A stretch of DNA of 64,000 bases from Paenibacillus albiflavus (GCF_004344915.1 NZ_SKFG01000027.1:21217-85216), one strand, 5' to 3'. Numbered from the stretch's first letter, positions 17,587 through 26,403 are shown. Notes: generated by a model from the letters alone, not told the origin. Numbers and translations: made by a program.

Positions 17587-18417
17587 ATGATAGGCTGGAT
17601 AGTTGGACTCATCTGTAGTTCCGTGATTGCAGGCGCAGCTTACATGAAAAAATCACTAACAATGAGCGGGGCATCAGGAGCAATCTTACTAGGAACTACC
17701 ATGTATGCACTTGGCTCAATTGCATGGTATGGCGTTTTGATTGCTTTTTTCGTATCGTCAACGTTATTAACGAAGCTCAAACAGCAGCGTAAGACAGCGG
17801 CTGAAAGCGGGTACGCCAAGAGTGGCAATCGGGATATGGGACAGGTTGCCGCAAATGGCGGAATCGGATTATTGTTGTGTATTTTCAATGCATGCTGGCC
17901 GCATCCTTACTGGTGGATTGCGTTCATTGGCGTTATGGGAGCTGTAACAGCAGATACGTGGGCAACTGAGATTGGAGGATTAAGCCGAAGTACACCAAGA
18001 TCAATTTTAAATGGACGCAAGGTGGCCCCTGGTACGTCTGGAGGTATCACAGGGCTAGGTGTAGCCGCATCTGCACTAGGCGGGTTGTTCATAGGCTTGA
18101 TTGGATGGTTATTCTTGCAGGTTGATGACGTAGGCGGTATTAATCTTGGTTATGTGCTCCTAGTTGGACTTACGGGCGGATTAGTCGGATCTCTTGGAGA
18201 TTCGTTAATGGGAGCTTCGATCCAGGTGATGTATCGTTGTAAGGCTTGTGGTAGGGACGTAGAAACGAAAAACCATTGCAATCACCCCACAGAGAAAATT
18301 AGAGGATTGCAATGGTTTAATAATGATACAGTCAACATTATCGCGTCTATCCTTGGTGGGGCATTAGCGGTAAGGATTTATAAATCTGCGATAGAATTAA
18401 TTGATTTACTTCGTTAA
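17587..18417 (+). CDS. DUF92 family integral membrane protein
   Basis: 276 residues, six or seven predicted membrane helices. The conserved core GAVTADTWATEIGGLS and the following RKVAPGTSGGITGLG block are characteristic of DUF92 (TIGR00297), the family that includes plant VTE6 phytyl-phosphate kinase; bacterial function is unknown. A CKAC...NHC cysteine/histidine cluster lies near the C terminus (about residue 220), followed by NNDTVNIIASILGG. The ATG at 17587 follows a GAGGAGAG ribosome binding site; the frame is open upstream into the previous gene, which would be a false extension. The 3' end overlaps convergent pepF by 12 bp. Confidence 0.8.
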   Translation: MIGWIVGLICSSVIAGAAYMKKSLTMSGASGAILLGTTMYALGSIAWYGVLIAFFVSSTLLTKLKQQRKTAAESGYAKSGNRDMGQVAANGGIGLLLCIFNACWPHPYWWIAFIGVMGAVTADTWATEIGGLSRSTPRSILNGRKVAPGTSGGITGLGVAASALGGLFIGLIGWLFLQVDDVGGINLGYVLLVGLTGGLVGSLGDSLMGASIQVMYRCKACGRDVETKNHCNHPTEKIRGLQWFNNDTVNIIASILGGALAVRIYKSAIELIDLLR

Positions 18418-20196
18418 TTCTTCGATTTGATCAAGAATGGAAGCAAATACGCTCATCGCTTGTTTAATCGGCTCAGGTGAAGACATATCAACGCCTGCAC
18501 GTTTAAGAATATTAATGGAGTAATCACTTCCGCCGCTCTTCAGGAAGCCAAGATAACGTTCAACAGCTGGCTCGCCTTCGTCCAGGATTTGCTTCGCAAA
18601 GCTTGTTGCAGCGGAGAAGCCAGTTGCATATTTGTATACATAGAAGGAGTTGTAGAAATGAGGGATACGTGCCCATTCCATTTCAATATCCTTGTCTACA
18701 GTCATGCCTTTACCATGGTATTGAACGTTCAGATCATAGTAAATCTGGTTGAAGTCTTGAGCGGTTAAGGATTCACCCTTCTCAACCTTCTCATGTGTGA
18801 TTTTCTCGAATTCTGCAAACATGGTTTGACGGAACACCGTTGTACGGAATTGATCAGCATAATAAGTTAAGAGATACAGCTTTTCCTTCGGATCAGTTGT
18901 TCTCTTAAGGAGATAGTCCATCAAGAGAGCTTCATTGAGTGTCGAAGCCACTTCTGCCAGGAAGATTGTATATTGCGCATCACGGTATTCATTGTTTGCA
19001 TCGGACAAGTAAGAATGAATCGCATGACCCATTTCGTGCGCAAGCGTGAACATAGAGTTCAGATTGTCTTTGTGATTCAGAAGGACATATGGATGAGTGC
19101 CGAATGCGCCCCAGCTATACGCACCGCTGCGTTTATTCTGGTTCTCATAAATATCGATCCAGCCTGTATCATAGCCATCTTGAAGAATCTTCGCATAATT
19201 CTCGCCAAGCGGCTCCAGACTATCTTTCACCATTTCCTTCGCTTCTTCATATGTAATATCCATATCGAATTGCTCAACAAGTGGTGTGAATAGGTCATAC
19301 ATATGCAATTCGTCAACCTTAAGCAGCTTTTTACGAAGTTCCATATATTTATGTAACAAAGGTAGAGAATCATGAATCGTATCAATTAAATTCGTATAAA
19401 CTTCTTTATTGATATTGTCGCCAAATAGGGACATTTCAAGTACAGAAGGGTACTTGCGTGCTTTTGAATAGAACTGATTCTTTACAATATTCGCACTAAG
19501 GGTAGAGGCAAGTGTGTTTTTTTGCTTGCGATACGTTTCATAGACAGCTGTAAAAGCATTTTTACGAACTTCTGGATTGCGGCTTTCAAGGAACTGAATG
19601 TAGGAGCCATGTGTAATTTCCACTTCTTCGCCCTTATCATTCTTCACTTTAGGGAACTTAAGATCCGCATTATTGATCATCGCAAAAATGGTTTCTGGTG
19701 CGCTTGTCACGTTGCCAGCCATTGCAAGCAAAGCTTCTTCTGATTTGGACAATACATGCGGTTTCTGGCGAATCATATCTTCTAGTGTTTTGCGATACAA
19801 GGATAGGCTTGAATCCTTCACTAATGCTTGAAGCTGATCATCGGATAGTGTAAGAATTTCAGGTGAGATGAAAGATAGGCTTTCATTCACTTCTACACTC
19901 AATTTACGCGCGCGATCAACTAAAGCTTGATCGCTAGGGTCAGCCATATCTTGATGATGCTTCATATTTGCGTAAACGTATAATCTTTCGGCATGCAGTG
20001 AAATCTGATCTTCAAGTTCAAAGCATTGCTTAATCGATTCAGCAGAGTTTAATTTGCCGTGAAATTTACTGATTTGTGCAAGCTTCGTTTTAAGCTCGCT
20101 ATTTTCTTTGTCCCAAGCTGCTTGATCTGCAAACAGATCAGTTAGCTTCCACTGATGTTCAACTGGAACATCCTTACGTGCAGGTAATTGCGACAT
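18406..20196 (-). CDS. pepF: Oligoendopeptidase F (M3 family metallopeptidase)
   Basis: Zinc oligopeptidase of 596 residues from the ATG at 20196. The M3 active-site motif is HEMGHAIHS (His-Glu-x-x-His), with the downstream Glu in the AEVASTLNEALL segment as third ligand. PepF hydrolyses 7-17-residue peptides, normally in the cytoplasm. The chosen ATG follows AGGAGGG by five bases. The frame stays open for 36 more codons to an ATG at 20304. That ATG has its own AGGAG ten bases upstream and encodes a signal-peptide-like sequence (MRLLTAALLLSLTAQSA), so a longer, exported form is possible. The 3' end overlaps the DUF92 gene by 12 bp. A two-hairpin repeat with a promoter-like sequence lies upstream. 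Confidence 0.9.
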   Translation of the reverse strand: MSQLPARKDVPVEHQWKLTDLFADQAAWDKENSELKTKLAQISKFHGKLNSAESIKQCFELEDQISLHAERLYVYANMKHHQDMADPSDQALVDRARKLSVEVNESLSFISPEILTLSDDQLQALVKDSSLSLYRKTLEDMIRQKPHVLSKSEEALLAMAGNVTSAPETIFAMINNADLKFPKVKNDKGEEVEITHGSYIQFLESRNPEVRKNAFTAVYETYRKQKNTLASTLSANIVKNQFYSKARKYPSVLEMSLFGDNINKEVYTNLIDTIHDSLPLLHKYMELRKKLLKVDELHMYDLFTPLVEQFDMDITYEEAKEMVKDSLEPLGENYAKILQDGYDTGWIDIYENQNKRSGAYSWGAFGTHPYVLLNHKDNLNSMFTLAHEMGHAIHSYLSDANNEYRDAQYTIFLAEVASTLNEALLMDYLLKRTTDPKEKLYLLTYYADQFRTTVFRQTMFAEFEKITHEKVEKGESLTAQDFNQIYYDLNVQYHGKGMTVDKDIEMEWARIPHFYNSFYVYKYATGFSAATSFAKQILDEGEPAVERYLGFLKSGGSDYSINILKRAGVDMSSPEPIKQAMSVFASILDQIEELTK

Positions 20197-20350
20197 GGGA
20201 GCCCTCCTAATAATAGAATATGGATGAGTTAAAGCTTGCGATTGGTAAGGCATTGCAGATTGAGCAGTTAGACTTAATAGCAACGCCGCTGTTAGTAACC
20301 GCATGACAATCACGCTCCTAGGCATAAGCAGATCAAGCTATTTTCTACTC

Positions 20351-20441
20351 GGTATTATAGAATTTATAACATTTGTGTCATAAATTCTAAGTAATACCTT
20401 AAGAAACGCATCCGTCCTTAAAGACGATGAAACCGTTTCTT
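20351..20441. repeat. Dispersed two-hairpin element, copy 1
   Basis: Hairpin A: GGTATTA plus AGAATTTAT (20351-20367) pair with ATAAATTCT and TAATACC (20380-20398). Hairpin B: AAGAAACG (20401-20408) pairs with CGTTTCTT (20434-20441), with inner CATC-C-GTC/GACGATG around a CTTAAA loop. Bases 20355-20440 match 62701-62786 at 80 of 86 positions without gaps. On the minus strand it contains ATGACA-16-TATAAT reading toward pepF. Confidence 0.85.
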
Positions 20442-20520
20442 CACGCCTAGTATAGCCGTTGTCTTCATTCATTATAACGAAGTGTGAAAAGCATAGCTAG
20501 TTCATTAACGGAATATTTGT

Positions 20521-20709
20521 TTAACTTGATTGTCCCAAATTAAAAAAACTAATAAGCACCAGGATAAACGAAATAACGATTAGAACTAATGTGATGATGG
20601 CTAGAAATCTTTTGATTTTTGCAGGCAAAGAATCTTTTTTCAAAATCAGGATTAAGGCAAGTACGAATGATACGATGATAAATGTGAGTACTGAATCTGA
20701 CATTGGCAT
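20521..20709 (-). CDS. Small two-helix membrane protein of unknown function
   Basis: 62 residues with two hydrophobic segments (about 6-23 and 34-57) separated by a basic loop (KKDSLPAKIKR). It is not a family I recognise. Its ribosome binding site AAGGGAG overlaps the stop codon of the TerC-family gene 9 bp upstream, so it is translated from the same transcript and probably falls under the same manganese riboswitch. A second in-frame ATG two codons in is an equally possible start. A role as accessory to the TerC protein is only an inference from position. Confidence 0.6.
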   Translation of the reverse strand: MPMSDSVLTFIIVSFVLALILILKKDSLPAKIKRFLAIITLVLIVISFILVLISFFNLGQSS

Positions 20710-20718
20710 AAGGTAAAA

Positions 20719-21405
20719 TCAGCTCCCTTGGGTTTTAGCCTTTGGTGCATTTATTCTACCTAATATTAACACAGCAGCGATAACAATGACGATCACAGTA
20801 TATCTAAGGATTGGATTACCTTCAAAATATTTATGAATAAATGGCTCATCAATAATCATTTTCGAGGCGGTGTAAGCAAGGACGGCAGAACCAAAATAGA
20901 TGATAATTGGAAAACGTTCAATTAGTTTAATAAATAATGTACTTCCCCATACGATAATCGGCACAGTAATTAATAAACCAATAATGACGAGTCCGATATG
21001 GCTTTGTGCAGCACCAGCAATTGCAATAACATTATCGAGTCCCATCGCGGCATCTGCTAAAATAATTGTCCCGATAGCTGCAAGTGCGGTATTTTTAGCC
21101 GCGATTTCATGGTCTTTTTTATCAACAAGTAATTTGTAAGCAATCCAGATCAGCATGAAACCACCGAGCAGTAAAAGCCCAGGTATTTTGAGCAAGTAGG
21201 TTACTGCGATCGTCGCTAAGATTCTAACCCCGATGGCACCGATTGTTCCCCAAATGATAACTCGTTTCTGTAAGTCCTTCGGTACATTCCTAGCTGCAAG
21301 TCCAATAACAATTGCATTGTCACCTGCTAATACGAGATCAATCACGATGATGGAGAATAATGCCGCGAAAAATTCGGCTGAGAACCATTCCATAACGTTG
21401 TCCAC
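20719..21405 (-). CDS. TerC-family (YjbE-like) integral membrane metal exporter
   Basis: 228 residues, about seven membrane helices, with acidic TerC motifs in helices: LVLAGDNAIVIGLA (about residue 25) and LADAAMGLDNVIAIAGAA (about 115). Bacterial YjbE/YkoY-type TerC proteins are linked to Mn2+ efflux or metalation of exported proteins. The leader contains a yybP-ykoY aptamer and terminator, which ties expression to Mn2+ and supports a manganese role. Start is ATG with a GGGAGTGGA ribosome binding site. The next gene, a 62-residue membrane protein, follows after 9 bp. Confidence 0.88.
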   Translation of the reverse strand: MDNVMEWFSAEFFAALFSIIVIDLVLAGDNAIVIGLAARNVPKDLQKRVIIWGTIGAIGVRILATIAVTYLLKIPGLLLLGGFMLIWIAYKLLVDKKDHEIAAKNTALAAIGTIILADAAMGLDNVIAIAGAAQSHIGLVIIGLLITVPIIVWGSTLFIKLIERFPIIIYFGSAVLAYTASKMIIDEPFIHKYFEGNPILRYTVIVIVIAAVLILGRINAPKAKTQGS

Positions 21406-21475
21406 TCCCTTGTTTTAGATATAGTCTTGCATCATGTACCTGATTCAATTCGCATCTGGCAAGATTTTAGTGAAC

Positions 21476-21520
21476 ACAAAAAGACCTTTGCCAGAATAGA
21501 ATATTTCTAGGCAAAGGTCT
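21476..21520 (-). terminator. Riboswitch-controlled terminator before terC-family gene
   Basis: On the minus strand AGACCTTTGCC (21520-21510) pairs with GGCAAAGGTCT (21492-21482), then a T5 run. The 5' arm is shared with the 3' end of the aptamer (GACCTTTGC), so ligand-bound aptamer and terminator are mutually exclusive: metal should turn expression on. Confidence 0.85.
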
Positions 21521-21607
21521 TGCTAACAACGGAATGTTGCCGAAAAAGCCGGAGCAATATTGCACTCGTATTGACGACTTTATCGTATCTAGCTACTCCC
21601 CTTTGGA
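21511..21607 (-). promoter_or_regulatory. yybP-ykoY manganese riboswitch aptamer
   Basis: Read on the minus strand, the leader starts with CAAAGGGGAGTAGC (from 21606), has a GCTCCGGCTTTTTCGGC region (near 21555-21538) and closes with GCAAGACCTTTGCC. GGGGAGUAG and the closing ACCUUUGC-type element are the hallmarks of the yybP-ykoY class, which senses Mn2+. Position before a TerC-family gene is the classic context. Confidence 0.88.
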
Positions 21608-21632
21608 GAATCATATATTACATGTTAAGGAA

Positions 21633-21662
21633 ATTATATCTTTAGTATATATCGATTGTCAA
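21633..21662 (-). promoter_or_regulatory. Sigma-A promoter of the riboswitch-terC transcript
   Basis: Minus strand: consensus TTGACA (21662-21657), 18-bp spacer, consensus TATAAT (21638-21633), about 26 bp upstream of the aptamer. Confidence 0.8.
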
Positions 21663-21669
21663 TCGTAGA

Positions 21670-21903
21670 TTAGACTAGTTCAAATGCATCAAGAATTTGC
21701 TTGCGCTCTTCATCGGTGCCTTCAAATTTCTCGACACTAAAACGATCTTGAGCCCATTGTATTAACGCTGATCTGCTTAAAAAAGTATATGTATCTTCTC
21801 CCCACTGATCAGATATGACTCTAGCGATATACCTCGTTCCATTGACTTCAACTGTAAGCATATTCCATTTATCTTGTTTGTAGATTACATGTTTTTTTAT
21901 CAT
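21670..21903 (-). CDS. Hypothetical small soluble protein
   Basis: 77 residues from the ATG at 21903, which follows CGGAG by about ten bases; the frame is open upstream to 21975 without a better ribosome binding site. No family recognised. The sequence has an alternating strand-like N-terminal half (LTVEVNGTRYIARVIS) and a helical, acidic C terminus (TDEERKQILDAFELV), like a small single-domain cytosolic protein. It lies just upstream of the terC riboswitch promoter and 130 bp downstream of the nitroreductase, on the same strand. Confidence 0.55.
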   Translation of the reverse strand: MIKKHVIYKQDKWNMLTVEVNGTRYIARVISDQWGEDTYTFLSRSALIQWAQDRFSVEKFEGTDEERKQILDAFELV

Positions 21904-22033
21904 GAAGGTTGACTCCGTTTCATTAACATTTTGCCCCATCATAACGCAATAAATTGGTGTTTGCAAGGCATGCAATACCTCATAGCAAAGAAATTAACCC
22001 TTAGGTCTTTCATGACCAAAGGGCTGGATGAGA

Positions 22034-22684
22034 TTACTCAATAATTTGCAAGATTTCATCAATTTCTTTGCGCGGAAGCTTGTTCGGACGATCTGCTGTT
22101 GGATGACCTAGTGCGATAACCATGTTGATTTGGCACTCTGCAGGGATCTCCAGATAGGATCTGATTTGATCTTGTGCGAGTAGGACAGGTCCTGTCATTG
22201 GACAAGTTGCGAGCCCCCTTGCGTGTGCAGCTAGCATCAGATTCTGGATGGCTAAACAGGAACTCTTAATTCCTTCTTCCTCCCATACAGCGTCATCAAC
22301 GAGCTTAATGGGATCAAATATTTTTTCACGGAATTTGGAATTATATGGAGTCGCCAAGCAAATAATGAGTGCGGGAGCGTTTGCGAATGCCGTTGCATAA
22401 GGGCCAAATGATTTGCTTAGAAGCTTGGCTTCCTTAGCTAGTCCATTCTCTTCTGCATAGGCTGCCCTTGCATGGAGCTGATCCCACGTTAATTGTTCAA
22501 TATGTTTAATCATACCAGCGTTCGTAATTGCTATAAATTTCCAAGTTTGCGAATTAGTATCGCTTGGTGCATATCTAGCACAATCAATGATCTCACGTAT
22601 ATCCTCGATTGCTACTTTCTCTTCTGTAAACTTACGAATCGAGCGTCTACCTTGAATAATTTCTTTTAAATCAGTATACTGCAT
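22034..22684 (-). CDS. Nitroreductase family FMN oxidoreductase
   Basis: About 216 residues from the ATG at 22684; a TTG ten codons upstream is also open but has no ribosome binding site. Nitroreductase landmarks: RRSIRKFTEEKV near the N terminus (FMN-phosphate binding), CARYAPSDTNSQTWKFI (about residue 46), the central AIQNLMLAAHARGLATCPMTG segment and IALGHP near the C terminus. Members reduce nitro compounds or quinones with NAD(P)H; the physiological substrate is unknown. It appears to be monocistronic or loosely linked to the small gene downstream. Confidence 0.85.
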   Translation of the reverse strand: MQYTDLKEIIQGRRSIRKFTEEKVAIEDIREIIDCARYAPSDTNSQTWKFIAITNAGMIKHIEQLTWDQLHARAAYAEENGLAKEAKLLSKSFGPYATAFANAPALIICLATPYNSKFREKIFDPIKLVDDAVWEEEGIKSSCLAIQNLMLAAHARGLATCPMTGPVLLAQDQIRSYLEIPAECQINMVIALGHPTADRPNKLPRKEIDEILQIIE

Positions 22685-22916
22685 GAACAATTTACCTACT
22701 TTCCCTAATCTCAATAAAATTCATTGTTTTCTAAGTTTAGACCAAGCATACATCTTCATTCAATAGGTGATAGACCTTCATGCTGTTTATGCAATACTGG
22801 AAAAGCGTTAACCGAACATTGTATAATGGCTATTATATTCGCAATATGTATGGAATCCATAATCATCGCATTATTTGTGAAATGTGTAATTTGATTAACA
22901 GCATGGAGGCTATCTG

Positions 22917-24017
22917 TTGAACTATAATATAACTTCACAAGCTCTCATTCCAACAGGTCCAATATCACTTATGCGTCGGGTTTACCGTTATGTATTTCCG
23001 GAGGTTAAGGAACAATTGCAAGGCTGGTTGACAGCAGCAGAACGAATTCCCGATCCAGAGCTGAGAAAACAGGCTATTGACAGTATTACGCACAAAGAAT
23101 TTCACTGTCAAGGAGGTGCGATTTACGCTTCTGCTAATCTTCCTATGCGGGGCTATCTCATCCCATTAATTGTTGCTTTCCAGACGATTAGTGATTATTT
23201 GGACAATTTGTGTGATCGAAGCACGTCTCTTGATCCCGAGGATTTTCGTCTCTTGCATCAGTCCATGCTGGACGCGATCAATCCTGAAGCAGCTTTAGTC
23301 AATTACTATGCTCTTCGCAAGGAGCAAGATGATGGCGGATACTTGCATGATTTGGTCACTACATGTCAAGCATGCATTCGTGAATTACCATCGTACAAGC
23401 TGACCGAACAATCGGTTCGGAATTTTGTATCGCTCTACATTGATTTGCAGGTGTATAAACATATTAACATTGAACTGAGGGAAAAGGCACTAATAAATTG
23501 GTGGAATGAGCATAAGGCGGACTTTCCTCAGCTGTCTTGGAATGAGTTTGCATCCGCTACAGGCTCAACGCTTGGCGTATTCATGATGTTTCTTGCAGCA
23601 TGTGATCCTGATTTGCCAGAAGCTGAGATTGAGCGAATAAATGAAGCTTATTTCCCTTATGTTGGCGGTCTACATATTCTACTTGATTATTTAATCGATC
23701 AGGAAGAAGATAGACTTGGCGGGGATTTGAACTTCTGTACTTATTTTAACAGTATGAGTGAGACAACGGAGAGAATTGCCTTTATGGCAAGGAATGCTCG
23801 TGACAAAATTTTGTATTTGGAGCATCCAAAATTTCATCGTATGATAATTGAGGGTTTATTAGCGTTGTATTTATCGGATCCTAAGGTTAGAAGACAACCT
23901 GAAGTTAAACATATCTCTCGAAAATTAATGCAGAAGAGTCCATTAACGAGATTATTCTTTTTCATCAATTCTTTATGGATACGCGCCAAATCTGATCCGA
24001 TAACAACGCAAGATTAG
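22917..24017 (+). CDS. ytpB: YtpB-like tetraprenyl-beta-curcumene synthase family protein
   Basis: 366 residues, very close to B. subtilis YtpB (DUF2600), a class IB terpene synthase making tetraprenyl-beta-curcumene from heptaprenyl diphosphate. The characteristic segments FQTISDYLDNLCDRS (about residue 97) and the C-terminal LDYLIDQEEDR (about 258) hold the Asp-rich diphosphate-binding clusters. It starts with TTG, seven bases after GGAGG; no in-frame ATG has a comparable ribosome binding site. No squalene-hopene cyclase-type partner is nearby. pfkA follows after 49 bp, an unexpected neighbour. Confidence 0.85.
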   Translation: MNYNITSQALIPTGPISLMRRVYRYVFPEVKEQLQGWLTAAERIPDPELRKQAIDSITHKEFHCQGGAIYASANLPMRGYLIPLIVAFQTISDYLDNLCDRSTSLDPEDFRLLHQSMLDAINPEAALVNYYALRKEQDDGGYLHDLVTTCQACIRELPSYKLTEQSVRNFVSLYIDLQVYKHINIELREKALINWWNEHKADFPQLSWNEFASATGSTLGVFMMFLAACDPDLPEAEIERINEAYFPYVGGLHILLDYLIDQEEDRLGGDLNFCTYFNSMSETTERIAFMARNARDKILYLEHPKFHRMIIEGLLALYLSDPKVRRQPEVKHISRKLMQKSPLTRLFFFINSLWIRAKSDPITTQD

Positions 24018-24066
24018 ATCATATACAAATGAAAAGACAACTTTTCGCTAATAGGAGGACGAGGAA

Positions 24067-25035
24067 ATGTCAGCAGTTAAATCAATTGCAGTTCTAACAA
24101 GTGGTGGAGATTCCCAAGGTATGAACGCAGCTGTAAGAGCTGTCGTAAGAAGTGGTTTATATCATGGGCTAAAGGTGTACGGTATTCAACGTGGTTATCA
24201 AGGATTGCTTAATGATGATATTCGTGAGATGGATCTAAGAAGCGTTGGTGATATTATTCAACGTGGAGGTACTATTCTGCAATCCGCAAGATGCCAGGAG
24301 TTCCGTACAGAAGAAGGTCAGAAGAAGGGTGCCGAAATTCTCAAAAATCGTGGTATTGATGGTCTGATCGTTATTGGTGGCGACGGCTCTTATCAAGGTG
24401 CGAACAAGCTAAGCAAGCTTGGCATCAAAACGATGGGTATTCCAGGCACAATTGATAATGATATCGCCTATACCGATTTCACAATTGGATTCGATACAGC
24501 TGTCAGCATTGTAGTTGATGCAATTAATAAACTGCGTGACACCATGTCCTCTCACGAGCGTTCATCTGTAGTAGAAGTAATGGGTCGCCATTGTGGTGAT
24601 ATTGCGCTATACGCGGGTCTAGCAAGCGGTGCGGAAACGATTCTAGTACCTGAAGTACCGTTCCAGCTTGATAAGGTTGCTGAGCGTATGAAGGAGAATT
24701 TCGCACATGGCAAGCGTCACAGTATCGTTGTCGTTGCTGAAGGCTATGGCAAAGCAGATGATGTGGTTGAAAGCCTGAATAAAGTAGGCGGAATCGATGC
24801 ACGTGTAACTGTTCTTGGACATATTCAACGCGGTGGTACACCTACACATAATGACCGTGTACTTGGTTCAAGATTAGGTGACTTTGCAGTTCGCAGACTA
24901 ATCGAGGGTGATTCAGGCAAAGGCTGCGGCGTTATTAACGGTGAGCTGATTGCTACGGATATCGATAAAGTTGTCAATTCCAAGAAACCATTTAACATGG
25001 AACTATACGAGTTAGCGGTTCGCTTATCTCAATAA
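24067..25035 (+). CDS. pfkA: ATP-dependent 6-phosphofructokinase
   Basis: 322 residues, the standard length for bacterial PfkA, catalysing fructose-6-phosphate to fructose-1,6-bisphosphate in glycolysis. Motifs: nucleotide loop TSGGDSQGMNAAVRA (residue after Ser is Gln, where many homologues have Pro), GGDGSYQGA (ATP/Mg site), catalytic PGTIDNDI and substrate-site MGRHCGD. The ATG has AGGAGG eight to ten bases upstream. No pyruvate kinase gene adjoins it, in contrast to the pfkA-pyk pair of Bacillus. A strong terminator follows. Confidence 0.93.
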   Translation: MSAVKSIAVLTSGGDSQGMNAAVRAVVRSGLYHGLKVYGIQRGYQGLLNDDIREMDLRSVGDIIQRGGTILQSARCQEFRTEEGQKKGAEILKNRGIDGLIVIGGDGSYQGANKLSKLGIKTMGIPGTIDNDIAYTDFTIGFDTAVSIVVDAINKLRDTMSSHERSSVVEVMGRHCGDIALYAGLASGAETILVPEVPFQLDKVAERMKENFAHGKRHSIVVVAEGYGKADDVVESLNKVGGIDARVTVLGHIQRGGTPTHNDRVLGSRLGDFAVRRLIEGDSGKGCGVINGELIATDIDKVVNSKKPFNMELYELAVRLSQ

Positions 25036-25047
25036 TAAATATGAAAA

Positions 25048-25096
25048 GAACAGCAGCTGGGGGGTAAAAACCTTATCCTAGTTGCTGTTCTTTTTA
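25048..25096. terminator. Terminator after pfkA
   Basis: AGAACAGCAGCT (25048-25059) pairs with AGTTGCTGTTCT (25080-25091, one G-U pair) and is followed by TTTTATTT on the plus strand. A-rich upstream sequence could let it serve the convergent glycoside hydrolase gene too. Confidence 0.8.
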
Positions 25097-25105
25097 TTTA
25101 GTATT

Positions 25106-26314
25106 TTAAAACTTAACACCTTCGGTATAGTTATTTCCAGCATTCCATAATAAGTATTCTTCAACGCCGTTGTCTTTGAGCGCTCGAATCTGTTCTTCGA
25201 GTTCATGCTTGCCGTATGTGATATGTCCTTTAACCCATGTGGCTGTAAAATCTTGAATCCATGGTCGAATGATTGGTTTTATATTCATTTCCTTCAATCT
25301 AGTTAGTTTCTTTTCCGTATCGATAGAAGCGCCATTAATTGTCTGGTATGGTGCAGCATCTGGTACTTTGGCGCCAAACCAACCTTCTGAGTAATGACTT
25401 GGATAAATCATAGGTGAGATCACATCGACATTCGCAGAGATCGTCTCGAAATCCTGACCAATCCCTTCAGCCGCCGGTACAGAAGCTGCATATCCAAAAA
25501 TATCGACTGAAACCCGTACGCCAAGCGGCTCAAGCTGCTCCTTCGCGTACTTCACAAATTCAGAAATCACCTGAATTCTCGAACGATCATCTTTGGTATA
25601 TTTTAAAGAATCGGCTTTCTTCTCAAACCCTTCAGGGAAGCGAACATAATCGAACTGAATTTCCTTAAAACCTACTTTGGCAGCTTCTTTAGCAACATTG
25701 ATATTATAATCCCATATTTCTTTGAGATAAGGATTAACGAAGCTTTCCTTGCGGCCGTTCTGCCATACGGTACCATTAGATGAAACATAGGATTGTTCTG
25801 GTTTCATATTGGCATAAATCGAATCTTTAAACACGACGATTCTGCCTATCGGATAGATATCATGCTCTTGCAGGGTAGCTGTTAGTTTATGGATATCAGC
25901 AATATTCTTCTTTGTTGTACCAAGATTCGTTAGCTCTGGATTCCCGGTATCAAAGGTGATGTAACCGTAATCATCTTTGACATCAATAACCATCGCATTA
26001 AGTTCCGTCTTGTCTAGCAAATTTACTAAACTATCAAATTTCTTGCCGCCAGCTACATGTGAGGTCACATAAATACCTTTGACCTTCGGTGAATTAGGCT
26101 CTGGATCTTTCTTGCTCGCAGGCAATAAATAATCGAGTGGACCTGCTGGCTTATCGGGGTCTTTGGTGCCATTAGTTGCTGAACCAGGTTGAACTTCAAC
26201 AATTGCATTCTTTGAATCTAGTGAGGCTTGGACTAGCTGCTCAAAGGTAACATCAGAACTTGCGGCTGATAGATTTCCCCAAACCATTAATAAGGATGCT
26301 AATAACATTTCCAT
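25106..26314 (-). CDS. Putative glycoside hydrolase (PF13200/DUF4015 type), exported
   Basis: About 402 residues. The N terminus is hydrophobic (MLLASLLMVWGNLSA), consistent with a signal peptide, followed by a Pro/Gly/Asp-rich linker to about residue 85. The catalytic-like domain starts at KGIYVTSHVAGG. Family landmarks are AMVIDVKDDYGYITFD (about 112), FKEIQFDYVRFPEG (about 215), VSVDIFGYAA (about 272), SPMIYPSHY (about 305) and a C-terminal EYLLWNAGNNY, a TIM-barrel pattern. Substrate is unknown; a cell-wall glycan is plausible. The ATG at 26314 follows GGGAG; one at 26332 has no ribosome binding site. Confidence 0.8.
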   Translation of the reverse strand: MEMLLASLLMVWGNLSAASSDVTFEQLVQASLDSKNAIVEVQPGSATNGTKDPDKPAGPLDYLLPASKKDPEPNSPKVKGIYVTSHVAGGKKFDSLVNLLDKTELNAMVIDVKDDYGYITFDTGNPELTNLGTTKKNIADIHKLTATLQEHDIYPIGRIVVFKDSIYANMKPEQSYVSSNGTVWQNGRKESFVNPYLKEIWDYNINVAKEAAKVGFKEIQFDYVRFPEGFEKKADSLKYTKDDRSRIQVISEFVKYAKEQLEPLGVRVSVDIFGYAASVPAAEGIGQDFETISANVDVISPMIYPSHYSEGWFGAKVPDAAPYQTINGASIDTEKKLTRLKEMNIKPIIRPWIQDFTATWVKGHITYGKHELEEQIRALKDNGVEEYLLWNAGNNYTEGVKF

Positions 26315-26403
26315 GCTGTTTTTCTCTCCCATCGATTAACTATTTTTCATTATAATGCATGATTGGAATCGAAAGAAGAGGTCTTTTGGCATAGAACGTA
26401 AAA

